6,829 bases of DNA from Candidatus Kapaibacterium sp. Lineage in GTDB: Bacteria; Bacteroidota; Ignavibacteria; Kapaibacteriales; UBA2268. The translations under genes were made by a program, and so were the position numbers. Shown here one piece after another: positions 5,846 to 6,829 of the stretch. The stretch spans positions 1-6,829 of the forward strand of contig JAUQWR010000680.1 of the NCBI GenBank assembly GCA_030835065.1, written 5' to 3'. The notes beneath the pieces are model-generated. The model had not been told where the DNA came from, did no database searches, and saw nothing but the letters and a program-made list of their open reading frames with translations. Every line of letters starts with the position of its first letter. The stretch's first letter is position 1.

Positions 5846-6568
5846 ATGTTTCAAGGTAAAACTGTATTTGTTTCAGGTGGAACTGGTTATATTGGCTCAG
5901 AAATATGTAGAGTTTTTAAAGAAAATGGTGCATTTGTAATATTTTCTTTCAACAAAAATCAAGAAAAAGCCGATGTTCTGCTTAAAGAGCTAGGAGAAGC
6001 AAGAGCTATTGAATTAAATTTACGTGATATAGACGATATTAATTGTAAAATTGAAAGTTTATATAAAGAATTTAAAAATATAGATGTTTTGGTAAATAAT
6101 GCATCATTAAGCCAAATAATGCCATTGGCAATGTTAGAAGAAGATGACGCCGATTTAGTATTTGATGTCAATATAAAGGGAACAATTTTTTTGACAAAGG
6201 CTATTGTTAGAGGCATGATTCGTAGCAAATCAGGCTCTATTGTTAATATAGGTTCAATCGCAGGTCATAGAATGTTGGATGTTCCTATTACTTATGCTGT
6301 TTCGAAAGCAGCACTTTATGGTTTTACTTTATCTCTTGCTTCAGAGCTCAAAAGATTCAATATTAGGGTAAACAATATTGTGCCAGGAATGTTGGAAGGT
6401 GGTGTGTCAAAAGGAATACCTGATGATTTAAAAGAAGTATTTGTAAGACATAATGCTGTTGGCAGAGCAGGTACTGCACGTGATATTGCAGAAAGTGTGT
6501 GTTTTATTGCTTCTGCAAAAGCGTCATATATTAATGCTCAGAATGTATTTATAGACGGTGGATTTTAA
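5846..6568 (+). CDS. SDR-family 3-ketoacyl-ACP reductase (FabG-like), second copy
   Basis: Second classical SDR, 240 residues from the ATG at 5846. A longer frame begins at an ATG at 5816 inside the carrier protein gene, but the start at 5846 lies one base after that gene's stop and gives the usual short lead into the first strand, so it is preferred. The glycine motif is SGGTGYIG (10-17), closer to the GGTGxIG of extended SDRs than to TGxxxGIG. NNAS replaces NNAG (84-87), as in the first copy. Catalytic Ser137, Tyr150 and Lys154 (YAVSK) are intact, followed by RVNNIVPGMLEGG (174-186) and a terminal IDGGF. It differs clearly from the first SDR over most of its length, so it is not a recent duplication. 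It may reduce a different chain length or another keto or hydroxyl group in the pathway; a second 3-ketoacyl-ACP reductase is the simplest reading. Confidence 0.82.
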   Translation: MFQGKTVFVSGGTGYIGSEICRVFKENGAFVIFSFNKNQEKADVLLKELGEARAIELNLRDIDDINCKIESLYKEFKNIDVLVNNASLSQIMPLAMLEEDDADLVFDVNIKGTIFLTKAIVRGMIRSKSGSIVNIGSIAGHRMLDVPITYAVSKAALYGFTLSLASELKRFNIRVNNIVPGMLEGGVSKGIPDDLKEVFVRHNAVGRAGTARDIAESVCFIASAKASYINAQNVFIDGGF

Positions 6569-6569
6569 T

Positions 6570-6829
6570 ATGGCTAATGATATTTATATAAAATCGACTT
6601 TGGCATTTTGTAAGCATTGCAACATGACTGAACAAGCATCGATTATATCAAGAAATGGCTCGGTTTTTTTAGATAGACTTTGTCCGGAATTAGGCAAGCA
6701 ATCTACAGTTATTGCAAGGGACTACCGCTGGTATTTGGAGAGAACTGCGTTTAACAGATTTGTATCTAGTCCTGCTAATACTAAAAGCTCGAAATATGGG
6801 TGTCCGAAAGACTGTGGACTATGCGAACA
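6570..6829 (+). CDS. MJ0619-like radical SAM protein, N-terminal fragment (runs off the right edge)
   Basis: From an ATG one base after the preceding stop, 86 codons stay open to the window edge. The N terminus has a Cys pair (FCKHC, Cys14 and Cys17), then ASIISRNGSVFLDRLCPELG (23-42) with Cys38, then ARDYRWYLE (49-57), then GCPKDCGLC (77-85). The last is a CxxxCxxC radical SAM cluster motif (Cys78, Cys82, Cys85). The zinc-ribbon-like leader, the CPE segment, the D-x-x-WYL segment and CP-DCGLC occur in this order in the MJ0619 class of B12-independent radical SAM enzymes, which in methanogens are linked to C-methylation of a pterin. Related enzymes occur near lipid and natural-product genes, so here it may methylate or couple carbons of the acyl chain. 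The catalytic core lies outside the window; the subclass is recognised from the leader pattern and not confirmed. Confidence 0.75.
   Translation, partial: MANDIYIKSTLAFCKHCNMTEQASIISRNGSVFLDRLCPELGKQSTVIARDYRWYLERTAFNRFVSSPANTKSSKYGCPKDCGLCE

Overview
The window is AT-rich (my estimate by eye is about 31% GC). It looks like part of a biosynthetic gene cluster from a member of the Bacteroidota or a close relative. That placement is an inference. It rests on base composition, on ribosome-binding sites that are absent before several genes, and on a promoter upstream of the main operon that fits the Bacteroidota pattern TTG-N21-TAnnTTTG. No species can be named from the sequence.

Layout. At the left edge, on the minus strand, lies the first 37 codons of a radical SAM enzyme with an intact CxxxCxxC motif (1-111). 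An intergenic stretch of about 240 bases (112-353) holds the likely divergent control region. From 354 to the right edge everything is on the plus strand. The order is: a group I cysteine desulfurase fused to a rhodanese domain; a FabZ-like 3-hydroxyacyl-ACP dehydratase; a half-length ketosynthase-like protein without the catalytic cysteine; a full-length ketosynthase with an intact Cys-His-Lys-His set; a ketoreductase (SDR); a nitroreductase-family flavoprotein; an acyl carrier protein with an insertion of about 50 residues; a second SDR ketoreductase; and the start of a second radical SAM protein resembling the MJ0619 class, cut by the right edge. From the dehydratase on, genes overlap by 1-8 bases or are separated by at most 16 bases, so this is almost certainly one operon. 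The desulfurase is 51 bases upstream and probably belongs to it.

How they may work together. Ketosynthase, inactive ketosynthase partner, two ketoreductases, dehydratase and dedicated carrier protein form a discrete type II fatty acid or highly reducing polyketide elongation set, distinct from housekeeping fatty acid synthesis. No trans-enoyl reductase of the FabI type, acyltransferase, thioesterase or phosphopantetheinyl transferase is visible. Such a set without an enoyl reductase would be expected to make a polyunsaturated acyl-ACP, unless the nitroreductase-like flavoprotein acts on the double bonds. The flanking radical SAM enzymes and the desulfurase-rhodanese suggest later radical chemistry (C-C bond formation, methylation or sulfur insertion) on that chain. 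The product is unknown. Aryl polyenes and ladderane lipids are the nearest described concepts I can think of, but the gene set matches neither in what can be seen here.
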